From NCBI GenBank assembly GCA_934274515.1, contig CAKQTC010000005.1, forward strand, positions 77,960-141,959: a stretch of DNA of 64,000 nt. Direction: 5' to 3'. Source of the stretch: an uncultured Clostridia bacterium. GTDB lineage: Bacteria; Bacillota; Clostridia; Christensenellales; DTU072. How positions within the stretch are numbered: position 1 is the stretch's first letter; the number at the start of each line of letters is the position of its first letter. Under the pieces are notes generated by a model that ran no database searches, was not told the DNA's origin, and worked only from the letters and a program-made list of their open reading frames with translations. Shown here piece after piece: positions 6,968 to 21,900 of the stretch. A program made the position numbers and the translations under genes.

Positions 6968-9900
6968 TTATTCGTATAGGGCGTCGTCGCCGTTGTTTTC
7001 GTAAACGTTGGCGTTGTTGATGTCCGTTCTTATCGGCGTTCCTACGGGCAGGTCAAGCGAAATTCCGTTATACTCGAACCGACATTTTCTTATCGTCAGG
7101 TCACCCGTCACGCTTGTTATCGCCGTACCTATATTGTTGCCGAATTTAGTTTCGGAGATATTGACGTTGTTTCCGCTCGTCGAAATCACGATACCGTTAT
7201 AGTTTCTTTCTATCGTGCTTTCTCTTACTTCGAGCGCGCCGCCGGCAAAGTTTATCGCCATACTCACGTTGTCTATCGTCGTTTTTTCAACGTATACGCT
7301 ACCCTTGTAATTAATCGAGGTTTCCACTCCCGTAACGTTGTCCGTTTTGTTCCCCGATTTGGTAATTCTGCAATTATACATACTTACCGCGCCCGCTTCG
7401 TCGCCTATAAACAACGCGGAGTTGCCCGACGTGTCGCTTTCTATCGAGATTATCCTTAGTTCGACTATACCTTTAAGCACGCGTATACCTTTAATCTTCG
7501 TTTCGATTTGCCTTACGTCTATTCCGCTTTCGCTTATGCCGCCGTTCTTCGTATAACCTACTATTTTAAGCCTTACCGCTTTATCGATAACTATCGGGTC
7601 GTACGCCGCGACGTTGCCTTCCGCGTCGATAAGCGACGACAGGTACACTATCTTATAATCACCGTCTTTAAGGTTGGCGATATATTCTTGCAGTTCCGCG
7701 TTGCTCGCTACTCCGTCCGAACCGTCTTCGCCTTCGACTTTGTATATGCCTGCCGCCTTAACGCCGTCGACAAACTCGTGCGTTCTCACAAAGATATTAT
7801 AGTTCCCAAACAAGTCTATTACCGCCGCGTTTCCCTCCGCGTCTTTGTACAGGCTTCCTTCTTTGTCATAACTCTTCAACGCGAGTTTCGAGTAAATATA
7901 CCCGTTAAACCCGTATTGCGCGCTGTCAAGTTCGGTATACGTCGTCGTCGCCGTCGATGAAGACGCAAGTCCGTCGATAAACGTATAATATGTTCCTACC
8001 TTGAAGTAACTGCCGAAAGTTATACCTTCCGCGTCCGCTGCCGACAGCCTAAGTATGCCTAAATCCGCAAGTTTATCTCCGCCGAGCAGTATGCCTTCTT
8101 CTTGTTCGTTTCCGTCTTCGTCGTAAACTTTAACGTATTCCGATAAATTCGCGACGTCGGACAGATATTTCTTGTTGATATCCGCAATATCGATAAACAC
8201 TTTTGCGGCGGATATTCCTATCGGTTGGTCGTTTATCTTTCCGTCGGGGTAGTTGTTCCCCCCGTCTATTTCGACCGAGCAGATATACGCGCCCGCGTTC
8301 TTTATTCCGCTCGTCGGGTTGGTAACGGAGGTGTTCGCGCTGTCTACGGTAATCTTGTTCACGACGTTACCCGATACGTCCTTAACACCCTCTACCACGA
8401 CGACGAGAAGTTTTCCGTTTATAACGTACCTATACGTCACTTTAACGCCGAACGGAACCGTTCCGTCTTTGTGCAAATCGCTTATTTCCGGGTTCTGCAC
8501 CCTGCCGTTGTAGACAAGATTTGCGGTAGCAAACGCGTACCTTATGTTTTCGTCGCGTTCTATCCTTAAAGTAACGTTCTTGCTCTTTTCTCCCTCGACG
8601 TAGTTCGCGTTGTCTTTATCGAGATTAACCTTAACGGTGTAGTTTCCGCAATCGGTAGGAACGTAATCGAGTTGCTCCGTTCCGTAATAATACGTAAACC
8701 GAACTTGAATTTCCACAAGCGTTATTCCGGCGTCCATCTTGCTGTCGTATATCCACGCCTTAATCTTTATGTCTTGCTCTCTGCCGACTCTGTCGTAACC
8801 GAACGTCGCCTTGCCTTCTCTGTACCAGGCGTCGAGCGCGTCTTTCGTTCTGTCCGCCACCCTGTTGTAGATAACGCCGTAAACTTCCGCTTTCGCCTCT
8901 TCTTCCGTCATTCCGTCTTTGACGTAGTTGTTATACAACCGCGACTTCTCGCCGGGCGCAAACCAACCTGCCGGCGTAAACGCAGGCAATCCTTCGGCTA
9001 CCGTAAACACGTTCGACGCGCCGTAAACGACGTTAATCGCCCCGTTCGCGTCTTCTCCGACAAACTTAACTTTGGACATATCCACTACGTACGGCTTTAT
9101 GGTAAGCGTAAACAGTTTGTCGTTGTCGTATTCGATATAAACGTTGTAATCGTCCGCTCTTAACCGTACTCTTATATAGTACGTCCCCGCGTCAAGCGGT
9201 AGTTGCTCGCTCGACCATGCGTCCGCGCCCTCTTTCATATACTCTACGACGTAGTTCTCCGCAGGTATAACCGCGTGCGTTCCGTCTTCTCTAAGGAACG
9301 CCATGTCGTCTGCTTCGGCGTTAAACGGAAGTTCGTAGTATTGCGCGTTATACTCTTTTTCGAGCGTCGTGCCTTCGTTTTTCGTTCCGTCCGCTTTGGT
9401 AAACCCGATTATATGGTCGGTTATGTTTATCTTTTCGATGTAAACGCGAAGTCTGACAGACTGCCATATACCGTTCTTTATCATATAATAACCGAGTATT
9501 TCCGCTCCGTCGTTCGTCGTAGCGTGGTTCGGCACTTCCACGTTCGCCCTGTTGACGTTTAGTCCTGCCAAATCCCAGTCGAGTTTGATTTCCTTGCCCG
9601 TTATTCTATCCCTTATCGTCGGCAGGTCGCTTGCTTTCATCGGCGTGCCTATCTTCCAGTAAATCGCGTCTACGTAATCGGGCGAAGTTTTGCTCTTCGA
9701 CGTCCACTTCCATTTCTTGCCGGTCGCGTCGGTGACGAACTCAACGTCGCTTACGTCGCTCCTTTCGTAACTTTCCATCGGCATCGTGAAGTACAGTCCG
9801 CGTTTTCTCGTTCCGTTTGCGTCGTAAGCAAGTTTCGCGTCCGCTTCCTTGTCTATTCCGTAAGTTGCGTAAACGGTAACCGTCGAACCGATAAAATCGT

Positions 9901-12900
9901 ACTGCAACGCGTCGCTTTCCGCGTTAAACGCCGCTTTTTCGCCGTCGCTATCCACAAACAGGAACGTATCTCCCATCGCCGCCGGCGATTCTCCCGTACC
10001 CGTCGCTTTCTTGCTCCCGTCGCTCGGTATGCTGTAATAATCGTAGTAAACGAAGTTGTTGTATCCGCCGTCGTACTCGGCATAGTTTTTAAGGTCGATA
10101 AGCCTTAAATTAAACTTCACGTTCGCTTCGATACCCGCAGTAACGGACGTGCTTCCGATGACCGCCTTGACTTGCTGTATTCCCGTTTCCGTTTTGCTTA
10201 TCTTGTTTGCGTCTTTAAGCGCAACGGGAACTTTTTGCCAATTAGGTTTACCCTCTTCTTCTTTGGCAAAGTTAAAGTACATTTCGCCGTAGTTACGTTT
10301 GAACTGCGTTCCGTAATCGCCGCCGTCGCGCATAAGATAAATCGTTCCGCCGTCAAGCATTTCGCCTATCGGTACGGTTATTTCCATCGCTTTGAACTTA
10401 ACCTTTATCTCGTATCCGAGGTAATAGAAACTCGCGTCAAACTTGTAATCCGTGGCTGCGCCCCTTCGAATGTTGTTGAGTTTGGTCAAATCCGGCGCCC
10501 AGTCGCTTTGCGTAAGTTCTATGTTCTTACTGCCGTTCGCAAGCGTAAGTTGCAATTTTTCCGGATATTCGGGATAGTACGGGTTGATTTCCAACGAGTG
10601 AGAAGTTGCGTCCGCCGAACTCGACGACGTCGCTTCCGCTATCGTGTTGTTCGTGTCGCTGTCCGATATTCCCTGCAACGATTGATTTTCGATAACGAGA
10701 ACGGTGTTCCAGTCAATCATATCGTCTTTGGACAGTTCGTATTTGTCCTTCCTCTTCTCTTCGCCCGTATCCTTGTCGTAGGTAGTCATCGTAACCGAGA
10801 ATTTAGCGTAATCGTACTCTATCTTACGCGTGTTGCCGTTACCGTCAACGTAACGGTATTCGAGTACTCTCATATCTATTCCCTTGTTATCCGTACCGCT
10901 AAGCCCGAATTTGACTTTGCTCATATCCCACACTACGTCGGTGAATTCTATCTTTTCGCCTTCGCCGCACTTAACCGTCATCGCAGTCGGCATAGCATAA
11001 CTCTTTTTCTCGCTAAGCACCAGGTTAACGTTCGTCGGGTCGACGTAAATAACGTTTTTACCGCTAGTCGCGTTACCCGTCGTTTCGTCGTATTGCGAAT
11101 ACTTATTGACAAACTCGCCGCTCGTTTCGGGTTTCGCTCTTCCTTTAATGTACGCGCCCGTTTCGAGATAAACTTTCTGTACGTTTCTGTCAAGATACCC
11201 TACTCTTATATCGCCCTGTTTTTGGTAAACCGTTCCGCGCGCTTCTCTTACTTTTATGACGTACGCGTCGTCCGTTTCTGCCTTGATACCTTTATAAACG
11301 AGTTTATTGAACTCCTGCGAATACTCCGTAATGTCCACCTTTCCGAGTTTTATTCCCGCCGCATAGTCGATTGCCGCGCCCGTCTTAACGTAACCTATCG
11401 CGTACGCCTTGTCGGGAAGTTCGGGCGCAAGCGCGTCCAACATAAGAAGATTCTTCTTCTCGTTCGTTTCCATTGCCTTTGCGTACTTCGTCATATCGGT
11501 ATAATCTATTACCGTATCGCCTTTATCGTCCACTCTCGTAGGCTCGTTGTACGGGTTGCTTTCGTCTGCGTCGAAGTATAAATCTATTTCCGTAAAGTCG
11601 GACAGCGTATATTTAAGCCCCGTCGCTTTTAGCGCGTTTGCGTACCCGTAACCGCCGCTTACGTCTACTATTCTGTAAGTTTTACCGTCGTTCGCGATAA
11701 ACACGTTGCAGTTGTCGTAATACGGATTGTTCCCTTCTGACCCGGTCGGATTGTCTTCGTTCCATTTCAAACGGTCGAAGTAAACGACGTGCACGTATCC
11801 TTTTTCCGCGTGGTCTTCGCTTACAAAATCTCTTACTTCGACTATTCTCGTTTCCGTCATCAGTTCGAGCGCTAAGGAATAATCGCCATTCGCCTTTTCG
11901 AGATATTTGCCGAACGACAACATTCCGAACTCGTCTTCGCGTTCGAGATCGGTACGCGATATGCCGTAAAGGTTCTTGCCCGTTACTTTAACGTAAATCT
12001 TGTCCGCGTAATCGTGCAAAGGATTGCTTGCAAGTAAATCGTCGGAATGAGAATACTCTTCCGCACCGTAAACCGACGTGTATTCGACGTAATTAACCGC
12101 TTTTTCGAGATACCCTAGATAGAACTTTTCCCTTTCGGCTATCTCTTCTTCGGTAATTTCGCCCGTCTTTATCACGCCGCTTGCCTTGATAAGCACGTTT
12201 GCCATAACGTCAACGAGTTGCGACAGCGTCGTGCTTCCGACAACCGTTCCCGTTCCTGTATATTCGCATAACCGTTTCGCGTCGTTAAGCGCAAGTTCGG
12301 TGACGACGGTATTGAGCCTTGCCGCGGCAAGCGTAAGCGCGTGTCCTTTTTGGTTAAGCAAATCGCCGTCAAGCATAAGCCCGACGATAAACGCCTTATA
12401 TTCGTCTTCGTTGCCCGCGCTGTAATAATCCGCAGGAACTTTGCTTTCCTCGTCGTCTTTATCTTGCAGGAACAAATAGATGCTAGTCGTCATCGTCGCG
12501 TAAGCGACTTCCGCGCTAAGCGCGCTCGTAAGCGCACCGCCGGCAAGCGCGTTCGCCTGATAATACGCCTGTCTGTAAATCTGCTCTATAAACGCGCGTT
12601 CTTCTTCTCCGAGAACACCGTAAATCGACGCCGCGGCGGTACCCGCTTTCCACCAATCGGCAAGACGGTTGACTATCCTGCGGGCTTCGCCCGTCGGGTC
12701 AACGGCTTGCCCCGCCGCGTACTCGTTCAACGTGTTTCCTATCATTCCGTCCGCACCGTTAAGGTTGGTTCCGAACAATTCCGCCGCCGCGTTGTCGCTC
12801 GTCGCGCCGTTATTGATAAACGCATAGAGTTTGTACGCAAATTCGCTCGCGGTAAGCGAGAATAACGTTATTTTGTCGTACGTCTTAGCATAAAGCGCGG

Positions 12901-15900
12901 TCTTAATCGCAAGATTTATCGCATTCTTCGCCGCAGACAACTTATCGCTTAACATCGCTTGCTCCGCTTCGTCGAACTTTCTTTTGTCAAACTCTTGCTT
13001 GCCCGAGCCTTCAGCCGCTTCTTTCGTCTTTGTCGCCATTATCTCTTCGAGCGTGGCCCTGTAAACGTAGTTTCCGCTTTCGGATTTAACTTCGCACATA
13101 CGGTCGTATGCGTACGTCTTGGCGTCAGAATAAAGCGCGTTCTTTACGGTCGCGTTATATGCGGCGTTGTATTTGATACAATTATTTTCCGCGGTCGCGA
13201 GCATTTGCGCACGTATTTTTACCGTGGCGACTTCTTTTGCCGAATCGAGCGTTCCGCCTTCCAGCGGAGTTCCTTCCGCTTTGCCCGAAAGCACGTTCAT
13301 CAACCCTGTAAGCCTTGAAATTTCGGCGTTAAACGCCGCGTTCTTTTCAATTTGCGACGTTTGCGTCGATTGAATATTCTTCTTCGCCGCTCCGCGCGCC
13401 TCTTCGAGCCACTCCGCGTAGTATCTCTCTTTTATTTTTTCGACTTCGCCTCTATCGAAATCGTCGCGTTCGTTAAGCGCGTCGTATATCTTAACTCCGA
13501 GTTCCGCACCGAGATTGTTTGTCGCCGCCAAAGCGATAAACTCCGTTTCCGCGTCGCCGCCGTTTATCCTGCGTCCGGTAAACGTCGCTACGACTTCTTC
13601 TATCGTCGCTCTGCTCGTCGCGTCCGCGCTCGCGCAATACTTCGCTATCGAGCGTAGCAACGTATCTTTCATATACGTTTCCGCTATCGCGTTCTTCGCC
13701 GTTTCTCCGTACGCAAGCCCTTTCTTTTCAAGTATCTTGTCAAGTTCTTCTTTGAGATACGGCACGTCGTGATAATCGTCCGTATAATCGTTTATCGTAA
13801 GATACCCTTTCCCTTCGAAATACCCGGCGTAATAGTTTTTCGAAATATAACCTATGCCGGTAACCGAAGAATCGCTTTGCTTCTTGCTCTCGTCGTAGTT
13901 GGCTTGAATTGCGTCGAGCAGTTCTTTCGATTTCTTATGTTCGTTTTCCGCGACGTATTCGTCAACGAACGTTTCGTACGCCTTACCGTCCGTCGTGCCG
14001 ACTTCGATTGCCTTGTTTACGAGCGCACAGAACGCAAAGTACGCCAAATTGTTTTGGTTTTGGTTTTCTTTGTCGTAGAAACTAACCAACGCGGCTGTTA
14101 TCTCTTTGCCTTGCTCTCCGTTCTTTTCTAGCGCGGAGAACAACCTTTCCATCGCGTCGTTGCCGGCAACGTAACTCGATTCCTTTTCAAACACGGAATA
14201 GTAATTGTCCTTATCCTGTTGACTTGCTCTCGAATAAAGCGTGTCGTAAAGTTTCATTCTCTTCATCGCGACGGTTATTTCTCTTTCCGTCATTCCGATT
14301 GCAGAACTCTTGCTCTTTATCGCGTCGAGATAAGTTTGGTTCGGCTCGGCATAATAAAGCAGACAGTTTACCGTCGGCAACCCGTTTTCTATCGTTTCTA
14401 TGCTCGTCGCGGCATATCCGACGCCCGTCGGGTTCTTCATCATTACGTCGTACGGCGATGTTTTACCTTTTGCGTAACGCGTAAGGAAAGTAAAATACGT
14501 TTCCGCCGCTATGCGCAGTTCGGGGTTCTCGCTCTGTTTCGACAAATACGCGACTATCGCTTTCTTCTGCCGTTTGGTCGAGTGCCTGTCGCACAAATCC
14601 GTAAACGCTTCGTTGCTTTGTCCGAACGTCGCTTCGAGCAGGTCGTACATAACGTCGGTAACCGTAGCGGGATAGGAATACGAGAACAATACGGCGTATC
14701 CGACTTCCGGCTCATCGCTTCCCGCTTCGCTCGCCGCCGCGCGCGCCGCTTTTTTCATTCCTTCGTCCGCCGACGTGGTGACGAGCAACGTGTTTGCCAG
14801 CGTCGTCGCTCTCTTTTCTTTTTCCGTGTTTTCGTATACCTCTTCGAGTTTGCTTACGCTTACGTCGCTTTCTACGAGATACTCGGCTAGGTCGCGTACC
14901 GCCTTGTTTCTGCCTTTCTCTTCTTCGACGTCGTTGTTTTTCTCGATATACGCAAGTTTGTTAAGCGCGATTTCACGGAACGCTTCGAAACGGAACTTCG
15001 CTTTTACGGTCGTCCATATCTCTTCGGTGACTTCGTATTCGTGGTCAGTGGCGTAAATCGCGTTGAGTCCGAGTTTAACGTATGCGTCGCCTATCGTTAT
15101 TTTAAGTCCGTCGGCGACAAAAGTCGCGAGATACCTTACCGCTTGACGGCGGTCTGCCTGTTTCTCGAAATCGAACTTTCCTCTTACGTCCGCGATTTTT
15201 CCGTCCGCAATCGAAAGTATGCTCACTTCCTTAAACGCGTCGGTTATCGCTTTCCATTCGGGTACGGAAACCCCGAAAGTCGCGTCTTCTTTTATGTCGT
15301 CGTAACCTTTATTCGTCAACACGCTCACGTTTCTGACGATAATGCTTATTGCCGCGTCGCGGTAATGCTTGATAAGGGCGTTCCAGAAATTCCGATACTC
15401 GTCCTTGTCGTTGCCCTTTATCCACATATCGTAATCAAACGCTTTTCCGCCTTTGTTTTTTAACCCGTCGATTATATAATAGTTCCCGTCTTTGTCCGTT
15501 TTCTTCGGCGCAATCGCGTTTACTCTGTCTTTAATCGCCTGAATTTCGTATTCACCGAGAACTTCGCTCTTCTTCTCTTCTCTGTAAGACGAACGAACCG
15601 CCTCTTCCGCTTCTTCGAGCATTCTCTTGTAAATTTCGTCGTAACTGAGTTCAAACCGTACGGTAAACGTCTTGTCTATACTTTGGAAGTTAAACTTGTT
15701 AAACCTTATCGTCGTGCCGCCGCCCGTCACTTCTATGCTCGAATATTTGATTACGGGTATGCTTACGTCCGCTTCCGCTCTTTCCCCTTTCGTTCCTATA
15801 TCGCTCAAAGAAGATACGTCCCTGCGGAAGAAATCGCTCGCCATACTCTTACCGCTTCTTCCGTCGTCGTCCGTCGTTTGATACTCTTTTTCGTATCTAC

Positions 15901-18900
15901 TCATCATCTCGCGTTCTACGGGGTTAGCCGCGAAATAAACTTCGTCCCAAAGCGCGGAATTCCTGTTGACGTAAAGCGACGCCATTATTGTCTTCTTCTT
16001 AGCGTCCAAAGCCGCTTTCTCCGCCGTGTTGAACGCGCCTTCTTTGTTGTATATCTTTAAGAAATGCTCCGCTTTCGCTTTTTGGTTCGCGCTGATGTTT
16101 CCGCTGTTCTTAACGTCCGCCGCACGATACTCTTTTATGCACGCGGTCCACGCTTCGTATATGCGCACTCGTATGTCTTTGTCGCCGTTGGTTTCCGTCC
16201 ACCGATCATAACTGTCCTTTGTCGCAAGATACGTCCTGTACGCAAGGTATTTCATATCTTCTTCCTTGTTTTTGTCGTACAGTTTTTGGTCTTCTTTATT
16301 GATAATCTGCAATATCGCGTCAATAACGGTCGTCGTCAACGCATATTTATCGTCTTCGCTAAGCGCGCTGCCCGCCGCTATCTCGTCGCTCGTGCCGGTC
16401 TTGTTGACCACTATCTTATACGTCGCGAAAATAACTTCTTTTTCGAGTTCCGCCGCTTCGTTTTGTATTGCTCGTCTCGCAGCGTCGCTGTACGCGCTCG
16501 ATATGCTCCCGTTCGCCAAGAACAATTCGTCCCATAAAAGCGCGCTCGCAAGCCGTCCGTATTCGGCGTCTTTTTTGAGTTCGTAATACTTAAACAACGC
16601 CTTTATTCCCGTGTCGTGACTGTATAAATTACCGTCTATCGTGCCGACAAACCCTTTGTCCACAAGTTGCTCGAACAGCGTGTCCGGAACTCCGTCGCCG
16701 TCCGTGTCGTATTCGCTCGACCATAACATTTCGGGAACTATCGCGTGGTTCGTCGCAACGCCGTTTTCGTCCTTTCTGCTAAACTCGCCGCCCTCTTCGA
16801 GTACGAAGTCGTACGTTCCTTCGCCATACGTCCTTCTTCCTCCCGCGGAAAACTTCGCCGTGTACCTATCGTAATCGACGAACGCGTTTTCCCCGAAAAG
16901 TTGCGGTATGTCTTTGAGCATCGCCGCTATCGGGTCGATGAAATCGTAATTTACTTTGTACTCGTCTTTAAGTATCGCGCTCGTCCGCAAAGAACGGTTA
17001 AGCACTACCATAACGACGTCGAAATATTGCCGCTCGTCCCCTACGCTTACATATCCGCGTAAAGCGTACGTCTGCCCTTTGTAACTGTCCGTAGACGGGT
17101 TGAAATACGACCGCTTGTTCGTGTTGTTATCGTCAACCGCCGTATAGAACCGCGTAAACGAACTCGGCTTTTTGCCTTCCTTAAACTCTTCGAAATCTTC
17201 GTACGCCGATTTGCTGTAATTGTAATACTGCCAACCGCTTATGCCGTACTCGACGTACACGCCCGCTTCGGTAGACGCAAACTCGAACGACGCTTTCGTC
17301 GGCAACGCAAACGTGGCGGAATTATACGGATCGACGAAATAAACCGGCATTCTGCCTTCTTCGTTAAATCCGCTTCCCGAAAACGCGTACTTCGCATATG
17401 AATTGTAAGTCTTCTTTAACGGTCGGTTTTCATTATAAATTATATTGCCGTTCGCGTCCCTTTCATAGTCGAAAGAACCGTCCGATAGGTATACCGAATT
17501 CGGTATTCGGGTGTCCGTAATATTACGTTTAAGGAATTTAATATTAATCCTTATCCCGTTGTTTTTGCCCATTTCTTCGGAATAACCTCTTACGTAAACT
17601 CTTAGATTAAGCCACGTCGGGTCGGGCGTATAGGCTAGGTCGAGTTTATGTCCGTTCTCGTTATACCCGATAGTGCGAATGTCTTTTTGATACGTCCCTT
17701 GGGCATTGAGCAAGCCGTACGAAACGTTGGAGAACTTGAATTTTTGTCCTGCGTTAAACGATAGGGTGAGCGTCGAAGGCAGGGTCAACGTACCGTTATT
17801 GCCCATCGTGTTGTTGTACGGGTCGATGACAATGGTGTTCAGAAGTTCGTCCTCGCCTTCGTTTTGATGCGCGATAACGGTGAAGTTTTCGTCCGCAATC
17901 GCGTAAAAACGCATAGGCGCAAGCACCAAACGCAGTTCGAGCGTTTGCGTAACCTTTTTCCTCGACGAATCGTAGTAACTGTCGAACGAGTAGGTTGCGA
18001 TAAGCACGCCGTTTTCGTCCGTACCCTGTCGGAATATTTTTTCGTCGAACGCCGTTCTCGAATTTCCTTCTTCGTCAAGGAAGTTCCATTTCACGGTGTA
18101 AATATCGGACCCGCCCGCTTGATAATTCTGCACGTCCGCTATCATTTTTACAACGGTCGGTATCGCGGACAGATTGACGACGTATCTCTTTTCGTCCGTT
18201 GCCGCCGGGTCGTACGACAGGAACGTGTAGGTGTTGTCTACGTTGATTTTGCCTTCTTTTATGTCATAGGTAGAAGTTTGTCCCGAACCGTCAAAGAAAA
18301 TCGAACGCACGTTCTTTTTGCGGAACTTCACGTTGTAATAGAACGTATTGTACGTTGCGTTTGCCCCTTCCATATCGGGCAAGACGTAACTAAACGTATA
18401 GTCTACGCCGTCTATTATGTTGATATATTCCGCCGGAATACTCGTCTTTGCCGCTCTGTCGTCCGAGAAATAGTCGCGATACGGCGTCCATTCTTTTACG
18501 GCATACGTCGAATTGTACGTCGAACCGTCTTCTTTTCTGAACCCTACGGTCACTTTTCCCGGCAGGTTATACCTTTCGGGATAAAGTTCGTTAAGGTCCT
18601 CGCCGAGCGCGTCTATATAATCTTCTCTTTGTTTGTCGTCCACCGTGGACTTGTCCGCCGCTACGATGACGAGAGTACGGTCGAGCGCCGAGCCTTCGCT
18701 GAACCGTTCGAGTATGATAAACCCGTAACCGAGAGTTCTTCCCGTTTCGTAATAAACGTCGCCGAATCCGAGAACGTTCTTATTAAAGTAAGCCGCGTCT
18801 TTCCCGCCGTAATTTATCGACGCGGACGCGTTTGCCACTATTGTTTTTCCGCTTGTAAATCTAAGTCTTACCGCACGGAACAGGTATTCGAAATAGTCGG

Positions 18901-21900
18901 ACGGAGCCGCGTAAACGCCGCTCGATTCCCTGCTTAGTCTAAACACTTCGCTTACGTCGAAGAACAATACGTTTTCGAACGTGTTGTACTCGAATTTCTT
19001 GTCAGGTCCGAAGTAAGCGTCGTATATATCCGCGCGATAGTATGCCGCGTTGGTTAGTTGTTTGCCTTCTCCTCCGTCAACGACCGTAATCTTGCCGTTG
19101 TCGTCTTCGTCGTTTTTAATCTCGTACACGCCTTTCGACGTCATGGTTTCGCCGGAAACGAGTTCTATCTCCGTTACCGTCGAAGTAACTTCGTCTATGC
19201 TTACAAGCACGCTTATCGCGGTTTCGTTAATCGTGTCGCTGTTTATCGTCCCCGTGAGCGCGAACGACGTCGTTTTTATTTTTTTCGTAAGTCCGCGTTC
19301 GATTTCACGCAGTTTTCCTAAGTCCCAACGAACTTCTTTCGCGTACAAAACCTTAGGGTCGTCTATCTGTATGAACGAAAAGCCCGCTACTCCCACGCCG
19401 CCGTCTTCGATAAGTCGGGCTATTCTGGCGTGTAACGCCGCGCTGTACTGCGTGTAATAACTTATTTCCGGATACCCTGCCGTAGTCGCGCCGGTATACA
19501 CCTCGCCGTCCGCTTTCCCCGTGGCGAAGATGTCTATGTAATCGCTTATCTTGACGTCGCCGTCACGTTCGGATTTTATCGTACGAGAAGCGACGTTTAC
19601 CGTAACGTATATATCGTTTTTAACCGCGCCCGACGCAACGGTCATTTTAAGTTCTGCCTGTCCGCCCCTGCGGTCAAACAGATAATACCCGTCTTTGCCG
19701 TAGTATTTGTCGTAACGCGCGTCTTTGTAGTCCGCTCCGTATTCGGAGTTTCTGTAAACGGGGAATTCGCCGTAGTACCATTCGGTTTCGCCCGATACCG
19801 TTTCTCCGCTGCCCAGTTTAGCCTCGAACCGCGACGGAAGCACGTCTTCATAACTTAAATACGGGTCGATGGATACCGCCTCGTCCTTGTCCTGCGCTCC
19901 GCCGTTTTTCAAATACAATACATATTCTTTTACGTTACTTTCCATATTAAGCAACGCCGTCGATATGATTATTTGGCGTTTCGAGTCTTCCGAATTGCCG
20001 ACGACACCGTAAACTATAAGTTTGGTTTCGTCCGTTCTCGGGTGCGCAAGCACGAAGTTTCCGTCGTCGTTTTTCTTTATAATGTTAAGTTCTTTTCCCG
20101 ATACGTCCGTGGTAAGCCACCGCACGGGATATTCGACCCATTCTTTCGGGCTTTTCTCGCCGCCGTCGTAACCTGCCGGCAAATACAACCATATTCTGTC
20201 GGGAAGTCGCGCCGTCTTGTTGTACGGGTTTATACTGAAATAATCTATTTCCGTGATTTTGTCTTTCCCTTCCGGCTCGGTAAACTTAACCATATTCAAG
20301 TTTGCGGGCGTCGGAATCGCAGGTTCTCCGCTTGCGCTCATACTCTTTACGAGCGTGCAATCCATCTCGTCTACCCTATCGGGGGTTCTTCTGGGTGCGA
20401 GTACGCTAAGTCTAACCGTCTGAACGCTCATTCCGAGTTCTTTCCCGAACGTCGCCGTCGTCGTGTTCGTCGTCTGCGAGCCTTCTTCGCCGAACAAACC
20501 GATTACGCCGTTCAAATTCAGCCTGTTTTTCGCTTTTTCCCTTCCTGCCCATTCGAGCGAGCCGTAAACGTACTCGGTGCAGTATCTTTCCGTACTTATG
20601 CCTGCCGGTCTGGACAGCGAAACTATCCTCGTCGTTTCTCGGTCGTCGTTAAATTTAATTTTAACCGTATGCTCCGTAGAAGTGACCGTCGGTATATCGT
20701 ACGTTTCCGTTTTCAACACGTCCATAACGTAGGTGTTTTCTTTATCGTCGATAATCACGCTCTTTACTTCCATTTGTTTAACCGTGATTTTTATCGCTAT
20801 CTTCACGCCGCTGCCGTTTTTCTCGTCGCCGTATGTCGCCACGGCATAACGCGTTTCTCCGCCGTAGTAAAAATAATCGTCGGTCAACTCGTTTGCGTTT
20901 ATAAACTCCCATTCGAGTCCGAGTTCGGTCAAGAACATATAATTGTACCCTTCTCTGTTATAATAAAGCGGTCTTTTCTTAATTCCTTCGCCGTCGTCGT
21001 AACTCTCGTATCCGTACAAACTCTCGAAGTCGAGCATAACGTTTTGCAAAACGATGTTTTCCGCAAGGTAATCGTATTCCTTGCCTTCCTCGTTCTTTCT
21101 TATTCTCTTCATCATCGCGTGCGTGTACGGGTCGGCGACAAACTGCGCCACAACGGGTATCTGTTCTTCCCCGTTTACAAGCCTGAGTTCGTTCCCGTTG
21201 TTGTCCGTAACGGGTTTAACCGTACGATTGACCACGCCGACGTAAATTTCTTTCTCTATGCTCGCTATGCTGTCTTTGCCGATTACGAGTTTATATTTCT
21301 TTATTCCGTCGGTTTTCTCCGCGAAAAGCGCAAGATTATACCCGTCGTGCGTCACGTTCGCGTCTTCGAATCCTTCTATTTCGCAATCGAGCGAACCGTA
21401 TTCTCCTCCTTCGAACATAACGCGTATGGTCTTCGGCACTCCCGAATAAAACGCCGGGTCTATCATCAAAAACGGCGTCCTGTTCTTGTCCGCGTCGATT
21501 ATTTCTCTGTCGATAATAACGTTCTTTACGCTGTAAGTTCCCGTCGTGCTGACTATTTGCAACGCGTACCCGAACTCTTTCCCGAACAACTTAGATACCG
21601 GGTTGTACTCCGTCTTTCCCGTAACGATTTTTATGCTTTCGGGGTCGTAAGTAACGCGCATATTTATTCTCTTGTCGGAAACGGTAACGGCTACCGTTTC
21701 TTTCCACTTACTGCCGTTGGAATAAATGCTCGTCGCGGACGCGTCGTCGGGCGTATGCACCACGGGCGTGGTGTACTTCTCTTTCTCTACGCCGCTTAAA
21801 TCCAACGGGTCAAACCCTATTTTGCACTTAACGCGCGCGTTCGTGTTCTTTATTCCTACGAGTTCGTTTACGGGGTCCTTCTTTTCGGTAACCATAAGGT

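Noticed and set aside
19973..21799. A 608-residue open frame on the plus strand
   Set aside because: It lies wholly antisense to the 5714-codon giant gene, has an Arg/Val/Phe-rich composition typical of a reversed coding strand, and has no ribosome binding site. The same applies to 10172-11581, 17864-18937, 26890-28107 and 49563-50843.
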